Assembly: GCF_039530285.1 (NCBI RefSeq)
Contig: NZ_BAAAOK010000009.1
Location: 310,001 to 374,000 of the forward strand
Origin: Actinomadura_C alba
GTDB lineage: Bacteria; Actinomycetota; Actinomycetes; Streptosporangiales; Streptosporangiaceae
Direction: 5' to 3'
Length of the DNA stretch: 64,000 nucleotides
The notes under the pieces were generated by a model. It searched no databases. It saw only the letters and a list, made by a program, of their open reading frames with translations, and was not told the DNA's origin. Below, one piece after another: positions 42,935 to 54,413 of this stretch; position 1 is the first letter of the stretch; every line of letters begins with the position of its first letter. Position numbers and translations under genes: made by a program.

Positions 42935-44424
42935 CGCACGACCTCTCGAGGGATGGCCAGTGTGAAGGCCGAGCCGACTCCCGGGGCGCTTTCCACGGCG
43001 ATCGTGCCGCGGTGCGCCTCCGCGATCGCCCGTACGATCGCCAGCCCCAGACCGGCGCCCTCGGACCGGGCGCGGCCCGCGTCACCCCGCGCGAACCGCT
43101 CGAAGATCCTCTCCTGTTCGGCGAACTCGATGCCGCTCCCGGAGTCCTGAACGGTGAAGAGCACCTGGTCGCCGGAGGCCTCGGCGGACAGCTCGATGCT
43201 GTCGGCCGGCCCGGTGTACTGCACCGCGTTCTGCGTCAGCTGCATCAGCGCCTGGGTGAGCCGCTGCCGGTCCGCCGGGAGCGTCGCGTCGGCCAGTGGG
43301 CCGAGACGCCAGTCACGGTCGCCGAGGGCCGAGGCCTTGGCGAAGACATCGCGGACGAGGTCCGCCACGACCACGTCCTGGACGTGGAGGAAGTCCGGCT
43401 GCTCCGCTTTCGCCAGGACGAGGAGGTCGTCGACCATGCGGTTCATCCTGTCCAGTTCGTCGGTCACCAGCGCGATGGTGTCGCGCCGCTCCTGCGGGTC
43501 ATCGCCCATCAGTTCCAGGTGCCCCCGGACGACCGTGATCGGCGTGCGCAGCTCGTGCCCGGCGTCGCTGACGAACGCCCGTTGTACGTCGAAGGCCCGT
43601 TCCAGGCGGTCGAGCATGCCGTTGAACGTGCGCGCCAGATCGGCGACCTCGTCGGCGCCGTCGACCTCGATCCGCCCGGACAGGTCGGTCTCCTCGATCT
43701 CCCGGGCCGTCTCGGTGACCGTGCGCAGCGGGCGCAGAGCACGCCCCATCGAGGCGTAGCCGCCCCCCGCCGCGAGCACCAGCACAAGCAGGCAGGCCAC
43801 CGCCATGAGCCGTACGGCCGAGTCGATGGCCTCGCGGGAGGCCCCGGTGAACTGCGCGACGACGAAGTGCCCCCGGACCTGCCCGTTGACGACGATGGGC
43901 ACCACGAGCCAGCGCGCGGGCCCGGCGGAGGCGTCCACGACCTCGCCATAGCGCGACCGGGTCGAGCGGGTCCACTGGCGGGTCAGATCGGCCCGTGCCG
44001 CGAGGTCGGCCGGTGGGCCCTCGGTGCCGTTGTAGAACCGCCCGCCGACGAACGTGAACACCGCCTCGCCGTCGTGCGGCGCGTTCCGGTCGAGGTACCG
44101 GTCGACCGCCGTGCGGAGGTTCTCCCCGTACGGACGGCCGGTCGCCGGGTTCTCCTCGTAGACGACCCGGCGGAAGTCGCCGGTCTCCTGACGCAGATCC
44201 GCGGTCACCCGGTTCTCCAGCTGGTTGACCAGTACCTGCCGTACGACCACGAGCGAGGTCAGCGTCGCCAGCGTCAGCAGGACGATCGCCCAGCCCAGCA
44301 ACCTGAGCCGCAGCCCCAGCAACCGGCGGCGTGGCGGCGGGCGGTCAGTCGTCCCCGTCGTCGGGTCCGTCGTCGTCCCCGCCGTCGTCATCACCGTCGT
44401 CAGCGGCGCCGTCGTCTCCGTCAC
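42931..44424 (-). CDS. Sensor histidine kinase (partner of the OmpR-type regulator)
   Basis: 497 residues from GTG 44424; ATG 44391 is an alternative. The start is a Thr-rich low-complexity stretch overlapping the upstream Asp-rich gene by 80 bp. Two membrane helices (about 40-65 and 205-230) enclose an extracytoplasmic sensor of about 140 residues. HAMP follows, then HisKA with SDAGHELRTPI, N-box QNAVQYT, G1 DSGSGIEF and G2 GAGLGLAIV. The organisation is like MprB/CseC kinases. The stop overlaps the regulator start. Confidence 0.9.
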   Translation of the reverse strand: MTETTAPLTTVMTTAGTTTDPTTGTTDRPPPRRRLLGLRLRLLGWAIVLLTLATLTSLVVVRQVLVNQLENRVTADLRQETGDFRRVVYEENPATGRPYGENLRTAVDRYLDRNAPHDGEAVFTFVGGRFYNGTEGPPADLAARADLTRQWTRSTRSRYGEVVDASAGPARWLVVPIVVNGQVRGHFVVAQFTGASREAIDSAVRLMAVACLLVLVLAAGGGYASMGRALRPLRTVTETAREIEETDLSGRIEVDGADEVADLARTFNGMLDRLERAFDVQRAFVSDAGHELRTPITVVRGHLELMGDDPQERRDTIALVTDELDRMNRMVDDLLVLAKAEQPDFLHVQDVVVADLVRDVFAKASALGDRDWRLGPLADATLPADRQRLTQALMQLTQNAVQYTGPADSIELSAEASGDQVLFTVQDSGSGIEFAEQERIFERFARGDAGRARSEGAGLGLAIVRAIAEAHRGTIAVESAPGVGSAFTLAIPREVVR

Positions 44425-44698
44425 CGCTCACCGGACCCCTTCGCGGTCGATCATCGCGATCGTCATCCTGCTCGGCCGTGCCCGTGGAGACTCGCCCGCC
44501 ACCGTCATCGGCGTCATCGTCAGTGTCGTCGGCGCGTACGCGGGGGGCCGGCGGATCCCCGGCCACCGGGACCACCACGTTGATCGGCGCGACCGCTTCC
44601 GGCTGCTGCAACACCGGCAACCCGACCCCGAGGAACAGCCCGCCCAGTGCCCCGATCGAGGCGACGGTCGCGATCCACTGTACGTTCACCCGTCCCAA
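44345..44698 (-). CDS. Small membrane-anchored protein with Asp-rich tail
   Basis: 117 residues. One N-terminal helix (WIATVASIGALGGLFLGVGLPVL) is followed by a Pro/Val segment and a C-terminal tail made largely of Asp and Gly. The tail overlaps the first 80 bp of the kinase gene in another frame, so kinase translation may be coupled to it. It echoes the Asp-rich surface protein at 40789. It could be an accessory or sensor subunit; no family recognised. Codon pattern in the first half looks genuine; the tail might be a by-product of the overlapping Thr codons. Confidence 0.5.
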   Translation of the reverse strand: MGRVNVQWIATVASIGALGGLFLGVGLPVLQQPEAVAPINVVVPVAGDPPAPRVRADDTDDDADDGGGRVSTGTAEQDDDRDDRPRRGPVSGDGDDGAADDGDDDGGDDDGPDDGDD

Positions 44699-44802
44699 CC
44701 TCTCCGTCGCGGATGAGCCGCCGGTAAGGCCACGATGAGAACCCTCTCATCCGCTCCTCACCGGAGAACGCCCGCAAAGGCCCGCACATGGGGCCCGAGC
44801 CG

Positions 44803-45519
44803 TCAGCGCAGGCGAACCACGATGCGGTTCGAGCCGGGGTCGCGGGTGTGGATCACGAGGCGGGCGAGTACCGCGACGGCCAGCAGGCACGCCCCCATCT
44901 CCATCGCCTCCTCGAGGCTCGTGCCGAACGCGTAGACCGCGTTCGCCCCCTGCCTGCGCGCCCAGCCGTTGAAGGCCTCGACGACGAGCGCGCCGGTGAG
45001 GTAGATCGCCAGGGCGCCCAGAAGGCCGAATCGCACGTCACGCGGGAAGCGACGGGCCCACAGGACGGCGCACACCGCCCCGGCCAGCGCCATGACCGCC
45101 CCTGGCAGCACCCAGGCGTACGTCGGCAGGGACACGCCCAGGCCGCGTGCCCATTCCTGCCCGGGCCCGGCGAGACGCTCGTGCACCTGTATCGACTCGT
45201 CGAGGCTCAGCCACGCCGCGACCACGGCCAATGCCAGCCACGACCACCGGCCCGGCCGGGCCGTCCGCCCGGTGAGCACTGTGGCGACGATCGCCATGCC
45301 CGCCACCGTGAGCAGCAACGTGCTGTTCCACCACGCCGCCAGGTTGTTCTCGGCGCCGACGTTGAAGATCGCCCTCAGGGCCGGTACCGGCTCGACGTAC
45401 TCGTGATAGCTCCTGATCGCGAAATCCACGACGATGAGGCACGCGGTGGCGCCGGCAGCGGCCGGCAGCACGCCCCGCGAGAGAGCCACTGCCTCAGGGG
45501 TCCCTGGTCCGTTGGTCAT
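44803..45519 (-). CDS. Multi-pass membrane protein, hypothetical
   Basis: 238 residues from ATG 45519; a TTG three codons earlier is less likely. About six hydrophobic segments. A conserved-looking polar motif LSLDESIQVHERL in the middle, with Asp, Glu and His, suggests a metal or proton site. I do not recognise the family with certainty; proteins with this SLDE-x3-HE motif occur in actinomycetes without known function. It lies about 100 bp after the start of the Asp-rich small gene, same strand. Confidence 0.7.
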   Translation of the reverse strand: MTNGPGTPEAVALSRGVLPAAAGATACLIVVDFAIRSYHEYVEPVPALRAIFNVGAENNLAAWWNSTLLLTVAGMAIVATVLTGRTARPGRWSWLALAVVAAWLSLDESIQVHERLAGPGQEWARGLGVSLPTYAWVLPGAVMALAGAVCAVLWARRFPRDVRFGLLGALAIYLTGALVVEAFNGWARRQGANAVYAFGTSLEEAMEMGACLLAVAVLARLVIHTRDPGSNRIVVRLR

Positions 45520-45566
45520 GGCGGGCAAAGCTAGCGACCGTTGATGAGAGGTCGGTCGCGGCGGTG

Positions 45567-46076
45567 TCAGTCGCGGCCGGGTCCGTCGCGGCCGAGGTGG
45601 TCACGCACCCGATCCGTCAGCCCCTCACCGGGGGCCTCCCGCTTGGCGGACTCGATCCGCTCGCCGAGCCGGACCAGGTCGTCGGACTCGAAGTGATCGG
45701 TGAGCGAGGGGAACAGGTAGTTCTCCTCGTCGCGGATGTGCGCGTCCAGGTCTTCCATCAAACTGGTCACGAGGGGTTCGAAGTCCGCACCTGACAGGTC
45801 CGCCGTCGCGAGCCGGTGCAAGTGCTTGTCGACCTCGGTTTGGTCGATGATCACCTTGTCCGCGATCTCAGTCCCACCCGGAACCCGCCGCCGCACCTCA
45901 GGGTAAAGATGTCTTTCCTCTATGACGGAGTGGCGTAAGACCTCGACCGTCAGCTCGTCCGCCAGCCGCCGCCGTTCCTGCGGTTCGGACGTGGAGGTCA
46001 GCTCACTGAGCAACGCCTCGAGCCGGCGATGATCGCGAGTAAGGACCTCGATCACGTCATTTTGCTTTTCGGACAT
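45567..46076 (-). CDS. Hemerythrin HHE-domain protein
   Basis: 169 residues from ATG 46076, with AAGGA upstream. Four-helix bundle that binds a di-iron centre: His in LTRDHRRLEALL, His/Glu/His in LRHSVIEERHLYPEV, His in VDKHLHRLA and His/Glu in DAHIRDEENYLFP. Such cytoplasmic hemerythrins bind oxygen, NO or act in iron/oxidative stress. No signal peptide. Its start is 313 bp from the divergent L,D-transpeptidase GTG; that gap has no other gene. Confidence 0.9.
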   Translation of the reverse strand: MSEKQNDVIEVLTRDHRRLEALLSELTSTSEPQERRRLADELTVEVLRHSVIEERHLYPEVRRRVPGGTEIADKVIIDQTEVDKHLHRLATADLSGADFEPLVTSLMEDLDAHIRDEENYLFPSLTDHFESDDLVRLGERIESAKREAPGEGLTDRVRDHLGRDGPGRD

Positions 46077-46389
46077 CGCAGCAGGTCCTTCCAAATCGGC
46101 ATTTCGGTCATTTCACTACCCCTGACCGTAGGACGCAACCGGGACCCGATGATCGCCGGGCCGCGATGACCAGGCCCGGTACAAGAATCTTCCGAATGCC
46201 GTGCAACCCATGCCGGGGCCCATGCGTATGGACGGTACGGAGAAGGCCCAACGGGAAGAGGCGAGCTGCGTGACAAGGACCGATTTCATCGGCGATTTAA
46301 CCCGTGCCGCTTCATTCCTCACGGTGGGACTGTTCCCGGCCGGCGGACTTCCCGCGCTTCACCCGAATTCACGATCTCTTGGAGCTTTC

Positions 46390-47244
46390 GTGAGCAATAT
46401 TTTCAAACGCACACCTCCAGGCGGTGAGACGCCGGCGCCTCCTTCCGCCGGCGCCTCACGCCGTGCCGTCGCGGCCACCGCGGCGGTGGCGTCCGTCGTG
46501 CTCCTGGCGGCGGGCTGCGGAGGGGACGATGAAGGGAAACGGTCGCCGCAGGGCGGGGCGGCGGCCCCGGCGGCCCCGGCCGCCACCGCGAAGTTGCCGC
46601 AGGCGACGACCTACACCGACATCAAGGGCATTCCCCAGGACCCGGCTCCGTTCGCCGACAGCGACGGGACCGTCGTCCATCCGACGGCCGCGGTTTCCGT
46701 GTCGGCGAGCCCTGGCGGGCCGCCCGTCGCGACACTGCCCGTCACGCAACTGGGCGGCCCCACCTGGGTACCGGTGGTGGAGACCAAGGCGGGATGGCTG
46801 CGGGTGCTGCTGCCCAGCCGGCCCAACCGGGCCACCGGGTGGATCCCCTCGGGCGGCGGGCTGCAGACGGCGCGCAGCTCGCACGTGGTCAAGGTCGATC
46901 TGAGCGCACGGCGGCTCACGCTCCTCGACGCCGGCCGTACGGCCGGGACGTGGAGCGTGGCGGTGGGCGCGGCCAAGACGCCCACCCCCACCGGGCGGAC
47001 GTTCATGCTCGCCTCACTGGCGCCCGCCAAGAAGACCCCCAGCCCGCTCATCCTCCCCGTCGGCGCGCACTCCGCGACGCTCGACACCTTCGGCGGCGGC
47101 CCTGGCACGGTGGCGTTCCATGGCTGGCCGACGAGCTCGGTGTTCGGCCGGGCGGTCACCCACGGCTGTGTACGGGTACCGCCGGACGCGCTCAAGCGGC
47201 TCTCCCGCGTACCGCTCGGCACGCCCGTCCTCATCACGGACTAG
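46390..47244 (+). CDS. L,D-transpeptidase lipoprotein (YkuD domain)
   Basis: 284 residues from GTG 46390, with GGAG just upstream; the frame is open to 46201, but a signal peptide only fits the later start. The lipobox is VVLLAAGC. An SH3-like region (about 75-160, with PVATLPVTQLGGPTWVPVVE and GWLRVLLP) precedes the YkuD catalytic domain, which ends HGWPTSSVFGRAVTHGCVRV: the His and Cys of the H-x(14-17)-[ST]HGC motif. It makes 3-3 cross-links in peptidoglycan or attaches proteins. It is divergent from the hemerythrin. Confidence 0.88.
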   Translation: MSNIFKRTPPGGETPAPPSAGASRRAVAATAAVASVVLLAAGCGGDDEGKRSPQGGAAAPAAPAATAKLPQATTYTDIKGIPQDPAPFADSDGTVVHPTAAVSVSASPGGPPVATLPVTQLGGPTWVPVVETKAGWLRVLLPSRPNRATGWIPSGGGLQTARSSHVVKVDLSARRLTLLDAGRTAGTWSVAVGAAKTPTPTGRTFMLASLAPAKKTPSPLILPVGAHSATLDTFGGGPGTVAFHGWPTSSVFGRAVTHGCVRVPPDALKRLSRVPLGTPVLITD

Positions 47245-47281
47245 CCGCTCGGCAGCACGGCGCCCGAGGCGGGCGGCTCAC

Positions 47282-47350
47282 GCGCGACCCCCCGAAGAGC
47301 CACCCCCCGAAGAGCACCCCTGAAGAGCAGCACCGTCGAAGAGCCCCACC
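47282..47350 (+). repeat. Imperfect CCCCGAAGAGC repeats in the leader of the secreted-protein gene
   Basis: Purine/pyrimidine-biased units related to CCCCGAAGAGC(CAC) recur about four to five times between the L,D-transpeptidase stop and the next start. Variants (CCGAAAAAGCACC) continue to 47385. Function unknown. Confidence 0.5.
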
Positions 47351-47409
47351 CCATGAGCACCACCCGAAAAAGCACCACCACAAGAAGAGAACCCCCCGAG
47401 GAGATAACC

Positions 47410-48057
47410 ATGCGTCTGACACAGTTGACCAAGGTCGCGGCGGTCTCGGCCGTGATCGCCGCACCGCTCGCGGTCGGCACCCCGGCCGCGCACGCGAGCA
47501 CCGGTGCGGCGTCCTCCGCCTACGGCATCGCGGCCAGCGGACTCGTGTCCCTCCCGCCGACCCCCGCCGTGGCGTCCTCAGGACAGCCGGCGCGGGCGAG
47601 CATCGTCGACCTGCCGGCCAACCCGCTGCTCAAGGCATCGGTCCTGAGCACCACGGCCGCCCCCGGCCGGGCCCGGGCCAGTGTCGCCGACCTCCGCTCC
47701 GGCAAGCTGGGTCTCAGCGCACACCTGATCACCGCACGGTGTGAGAACGGCGTCGGCACCTCCGCCCTGGCCAAGGTGGTCCTGGGCGGCCGACCGCTGA
47801 AGGCCGACGCCGCCCCCAACACCGCCCTCACCGTCGGGCTCGACGGGATCGGCGGGGCCTCGGTCATCCTGAACAAGCAGGTCCGCGACTCCAGCGGACG
47901 CCTCACGGTCACCGCCCTCGAGCTGAGTGTGGGGCTCGCGCCCGGCAAGTCTCAGACGATCAGCATCGCCTCAGCGACGTGCGGCCCGGTCAGCACACCA
48001 GAGGGCGAGGCCCCCGTGCCGACCCCGGTGCCGGGAGACCTGCCCGTCACCGGCTGA
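47410..48057 (+). CDS. Secreted choice-of-anchor P-like protein ending in LPVTG
   Basis: 215 residues from ATG 47410 with GAGGAG 7 nt upstream. A signal peptide (VAAVSAVIAAPLAVG, cleavage near AHA-S) precedes AYGIAASGLVSLPPTPAV, which is typical of the choice-of-anchor P family. Two Cys (ARCENG and SATCGP) could pair. The protein stops right after PVPGDLPVTG: an LPxTG-like motif with no hydrophobic helix or basic tail, so it cannot be a standard sortase substrate. It is convergent with the treZ gene. Confidence 0.7.
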   Translation: MRLTQLTKVAAVSAVIAAPLAVGTPAAHASTGAASSAYGIAASGLVSLPPTPAVASSGQPARASIVDLPANPLLKASVLSTTAAPGRARASVADLRSGKLGLSAHLITARCENGVGTSALAKVVLGGRPLKADAAPNTALTVGLDGIGGASVILNKQVRDSSGRLTVTALELSVGLAPGKSQTISIASATCGPVSTPEGEAPVPTPVPGDLPVTG

Positions 48058-48076
48058 ACGACCACACCGGTTAGAC

Positions 48077-48118
48077 CGGCCGGGGGCACGAGCGCGGCGG
48101 CGCTCGTGCCCCCGGCCG
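48077..48118. terminator. Perfect 19-bp stem hairpin terminator
   Basis: Arms 48077-48095 and 48100-48118 are exact reverse complements (CGGCCGGGGGCACGAGCGC) with a GGCG loop. It lies between the convergent secreted-protein and treZ genes and so acts for both directions. Confidence 0.88.
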
Positions 48119-48173
48119 CATGTCACCCCGGCCGCATGTCACCCCGGCCGCATGTCACCCCGGCAGCACGTCG
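48110..48173. repeat. 16-bp tandem repeat next to the hairpin
   Basis: CCCCGGCCGCATGTCA is present three times exactly (48110-48157), plus a degenerate fourth (48158-48173). The first copy overlaps the right arm of the hairpin. Confidence 0.85.
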
Positions 48174-48196
48174 CCCGGCTGCGCTTCGTGGGCGGG

Positions 48197-49909
48197 TCAG
48201 GCCACCCGGACGACGGCGAGCGAGGTGCCGGGCAGCGGGTCGCCGGGGCGCACGTCCGGCGCGGATGCGAGGAGCACCTCACCCGCCGGCAGCGGCGCAC
48301 CCGGTTCGGCCCCCAGGTTCGCGACGACCAGCAGCCGCCCCCGGTGCAGCACGAGCGAGTCCTCGTCGTGCTCCACGACCACCTCCGCCAGGCACGTGTC
48401 GGTCAGCTCCGGCCACGCCCGGCGCAGCGCGATCAGCGCGCGGTACCACTCGAGCAGCTCGTGGTGGCGGGGCTCACCCGGCTCGGCCCAGTCGAGCACC
48501 GAGCACCGGTGCGTCCGCGGGTCCTGCGGATCGGGCACGTCCTCCATGGCCCATCCGTGCGAGGTGAACTCCCTGCGCCGGCCGTCGCTGACGGAGCGGG
48601 CGAGCTCGGGTTCCTCGTGGTCGGTGAAATAGCGCCACGGAGTGCTCGCACCCCATTCCTCACCCATGAAGAGCATCGGCGTGAAGGGCGCGGTCAGCAG
48701 CAGCCCGGCGCCGACCTTCAACAGCCTGGGCGGCAGACCGGCCGAGATCCGGTCCCCGGCCGCCCGGTTGCCCACCTGGTCGTGGTTCTGCAGGAAGCCG
48801 AGGAAGCGGTGGCCGGGCACGCGCAGCCGGTCGACCTTGCGGCCGTGTGTACGCCCGCGGAACGTCGACCACGACCCGTCGTGGAAGAAGGCCCCGGTGA
48901 GTGTCTTGGCCAGCGCGCCGAGCGACCCGAAATCGCAGTAGTAGCCCTGGCGCTCACCGGTCAGCGCCGAGTGCAGGGCATGGTGGAAGTCGTCGTTCCA
49001 CTGCGCGTCCAGGCCGTACCCGCCGGCCTCGGGCGAGGTCACCAGCCTGGGGTCGTTCAGATCCGACTCGGCGATGAGGAACAGCTCCCGGCCGGTCTGC
49101 GCCTTGAGCCGCGAGACGGCGTCGGCCAGTTCCTCCAGCAGGTGCACGGCGCGGTGGTCCTCGATGGCGTGCACGGCGTCGAGGCGCAGCCCGTCCAAGT
49201 GATGGTCGCGCAGCCACATCAGCGCGTTCTCGACGATGAAGGCCCGCACCTCGTCGGAGCCGGGCCGGTCAACATTGACCGCCGGGCCCCACGGCGTCTT
49301 GTAGGCGTCGGTGAAGTACGGCCCGTAGCGGCCCAGGTAGTTGCCGCTCGGGCCGAGGTGGTTGTAGACCACGTCGAGGATCACGGCCAGCCCCCGCCCG
49401 TGGCAGGCGTCGACGAACCGCTTCAGGCCATCCGGCCCGCCATAGGGCTCGTGCACCGCCCACAGATGGACGCCGTCGTACCCCCAGCCGTGCCGCCCGG
49501 CGAACGCGGCCACCGGCATGAGCTGTACGGCGTCGACGCCGAGTTCGGCCAGGTGGTCGAGCCGCTCGATGGCGGCGTCGAAGGTGCCCTCCGGCGTGAA
49601 CGTGCCGATGTGCAACTCGTACAGGACGCTGCCGGCCAGCGGGCGGCCCCGCCAGAGCACGTCGGTCCAGGCGAACCGGCCGTGGTCGTAGATCCGGCTG
49701 AGCCCGTGCACCCCGGCAGGCTGCCAGAGCGACCGCGGGTCGGGAAAGGGGCCCTCGCCGTCGAGGAGGAAGCCGTACTCGTCCCCCTCGTCGCCCTGGA
49801 CCTCCGCCGCCCACCATCCGGTGAGCTCGGCGGGCGCCATCGGATGCCGTACGGCTCCGGACTCCACCTCGACGGTCTCGGCGGCCGGCGCCCACACCTC
49901 GTACCTCAC
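48197..49909 (-). CDS. treZ: Malto-oligosyltrehalose trehalohydrolase TreZ
   Basis: 570 residues from GTG 49909, overlapping the treY stop (GTGA). GH13 enzyme releasing trehalose from maltooligosyltrehalose. The N-terminal domain (YEVWAPAAETVEV) is followed by the GH13 barrel: DVVYNHLGPSGNY, GLRLDAVHAI (nucleophile Asp), LIAESDLNDPR (acid/base Glu) and FLQNHDQVGN (third carboxylate). It works with TreY and TreX to make trehalose from glycogen. The frame is open further upstream but inside treY. Confidence 0.95.
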   Translation of the reverse strand: MRYEVWAPAAETVEVESGAVRHPMAPAELTGWWAAEVQGDEGDEYGFLLDGEGPFPDPRSLWQPAGVHGLSRIYDHGRFAWTDVLWRGRPLAGSVLYELHIGTFTPEGTFDAAIERLDHLAELGVDAVQLMPVAAFAGRHGWGYDGVHLWAVHEPYGGPDGLKRFVDACHGRGLAVILDVVYNHLGPSGNYLGRYGPYFTDAYKTPWGPAVNVDRPGSDEVRAFIVENALMWLRDHHLDGLRLDAVHAIEDHRAVHLLEELADAVSRLKAQTGRELFLIAESDLNDPRLVTSPEAGGYGLDAQWNDDFHHALHSALTGERQGYYCDFGSLGALAKTLTGAFFHDGSWSTFRGRTHGRKVDRLRVPGHRFLGFLQNHDQVGNRAAGDRISAGLPPRLLKVGAGLLLTAPFTPMLFMGEEWGASTPWRYFTDHEEPELARSVSDGRRREFTSHGWAMEDVPDPQDPRTHRCSVLDWAEPGEPRHHELLEWYRALIALRRAWPELTDTCLAEVVVEHDEDSLVLHRGRLLVVANLGAEPGAPLPAGEVLLASAPDVRPGDPLPGTSLAVVRVA

Positions 49910-52195
49910 TGCTCCTCCACCAGGACGGCGACCGGCAGGGCCGCGAACAGACCACTCATCGCGGGGTCGGAACCGTACGACCGGTCGGTCAGCAGGTCGC
50001 GCCATGGGCCGCGGGGCAGCGGGAGCGCGGTGTTCCCCCAGCCGCCGCGCCGTTCGAGGCCGGCCGGCAGCCTGGTCACGGCGATGGTGGCGCCACCGCG
50101 CCGGTACGCCAGAACGTGTTCGGCGGCCGGCCCGGTCGCCGCGAGCGGCTCGTGGCCGCCGGAGAACCAGTCCGGATGCAGCCCGCGCAGCCGCAGCGCG
50201 CGCGAGGTGACGAGCAGTTTCTCGCCGTCGAGGTCGGCGGGCGCCGTGCCCGCGTCGAGGTCGGCGAGCAGTTCGCGGCGGCGGCCGTAGTCGACCGGGC
50301 GCCGGTTGTCGGGGTCGACCAGGGAGAGCCCGCTGAGCTCGCAGCCCTGGTAGATGTCTGGCACGCCCGGCATGGTGAGCTGCACGAGCTTCTGCCCGAG
50401 CGAGTTGACCCGGGCGTACGGCGCGATGCGCGCGGCGAAGGCGTCGAGTTCGGCGGTGAGTTCGGCGTCCGCCAAGACGGCGTCCGCGTGGGCGAGCACC
50501 GCCCGCTCGTACTCGGGGTCCTGGTCGACCCAAGAGGTGCGGGTCTTCGCCTCGCGCATGGCCTTGGTGAGGTACTCCCTGAGCCGGTCGGCGGTCAGCG
50601 GCCAGGCTCCGACGATCGTCTGCCACATCAGGTAGTCGAGGTCGGCCTCGACGACGCCGGCGGGTGCGCGGGAGCGCCAGCGGCCGACCGTGGCGGCCCA
50701 CTCGGCGGGCAGCTCGGTCAGCACCGCCAGCCGCGCGCGTACGTCCTCCTGCCGTTTGGTGTCGTGCGTCGACAGCGTCGTCATGGTCTGCGGCCGGTCG
50801 CGGGACGTCCGCTCGCAGTGGTCGTGGAACTCCTCGGGCGGCACCGCGAAGCGGACGGGGTCGCCGCCGACCTCGTTGAGCGCGGCCAGCCGCGACCAGC
50901 GGTAGAAGGCGGTGTCCTCGACGCCCTTGGCGGTCATCGGCGCGGCGATCTGGTGGAACCGTACGGTGAACTCGTCGCGCAGCGGATCGCTCCCGCCCAG
51001 CCCGAGCACCAGAGGGACCACCCGGTCGAGCAGCTCGCCCGGCGGCAGCGCGGCGCGGGCCTCGGCGGCGGCCAGGGCGACGACCTCCAGGGCCTCGGTG
51101 GGCGGCTGCTCACCGGGCACGACGTACGCGCGGTAGACCGGCATCGCGATGAGGAGCTCGACGAGCACCTGCCGCAGCGCTGCAGTGTCCTCGCCGGGGA
51201 GGATGCGGGCCAGCAGCGCCGTCAGGCGCCGGATCTCGGGGACGAGGATCCGGTCGGCGGCATGCCGCTTCGCCGCGCGCTCGACGTCGGCGAAGTCGGC
51301 GGGCCCGCCGGTCACGCGGGTGTGGAGGGAGGTCAGCGGCTCCTCGCCCGCCGGGTCGGTGAACAGCCCGCCGACGATGCCGAGCGCCTCGTAGCCGGTC
51401 GTCCCGGCGCACGGCCAGTCCGCGGGCAGCTCCTCACCCGGCCCCAGGATCTTCTCCACGACCACCCAGGCCGGGTGCCGGGCCAGTCTGCGCAGGTAGC
51501 CCCGTGGGTCGGCGAGCCCGTCGGGATGGTCGATCCGCAGGCCGTCGACGAGCCCTTCGCGCAGCAGCCGGAGCGGCACGGCGTGCGTGCGCTCGAAGAC
51601 CTCCTCGTCCTCGACCCGCAGGCCGATGAGCGTGGAGATGTCGAAGAACCGCCGGTAGTTCAGGTCCGGCTCCCGCCAGTACGCCAGCCGGTAGCGGCCC
51701 TCTCGCGGGAAGACGTGCTCGTGGTAGCGGACCACGTCCCCGTCCGGCCGGGCCTCGTCGCCGGCCGCGCCGAGCACCGGCAGCACGACGTGGCCGGGCG
51801 TCCAGTCGATGTCGAACCAGCGGGCGTACGGGGAGTCCGGGCCGTCGCGCAGCACGCTCCACAGCGCCTTGTTGAGATCCTCGGGCGCGGGGATCGCCAT
51901 GTGGTTGGGCACGAGGTCGACGACGATGCCGAGGCCGTGGTCGCGCAGCTTGGCGGCCATGGCGCGGAAGGCCTCCTCGCCGCCGAGGTCCGCGGAGATC
52001 CGGTCGTGGTCGACGACGTCGTAACCGTGCACCGAGCCGGGCACGGCCTGCAGGATCGGCGACAGGTACACGTGCGAGACCCCGAGCGCCGCCAGGTAGC
52101 CCGCCAGCGCGCCCGCCTCGGCGAACCCGAAGCCCCTGCACAGCTGCAGCCGGTAGGTCGCGACGGGCACCCTGACCTTTTCCTTCGCCGGGGCC

Positions 52196-52203
<8 letters not shown>
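49906..52203 (-). CDS. treY: Malto-oligosyltrehalose synthase TreY
   Basis: 765 residues from GTG 52203, overlapping the treX stop by 8 bp. GH13 intramolecular transglucosidase that converts the reducing-end alpha-1,4 bond of maltodextrins to the alpha,alpha-1,1 trehalose bond. Motifs: VATYRLQLCRGFGF at the start, VDLVPNHMAI, GLRIDHPDGLADP (nucleophile), VVVEKILGPGEELP (acid/base Glu) and TLSTHDTKRQEDVRARL (third carboxylate). Full length for the family. Confidence 0.95.
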
Positions 52204-54286
<2,083 letters not shown>

Positions 54287-54413
54287 ATCAGGTCAATTGC
54301 CCGATAGTGATCGACTCACACGTCACGGTCCGGCACCACGGGGAAACCGGCCGCGATGATCTGCGCGTCGAGCCGTACGCGAGCGGCCGGTGGCCGCATC
54401 CGCGACGCGTGGC

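Noticed and set aside
48110..48173. CRISPR-like array
   Set aside because: The repeats are directly adjacent 16-mers without spacers; the same holds for the heptamers at 56996-57037.
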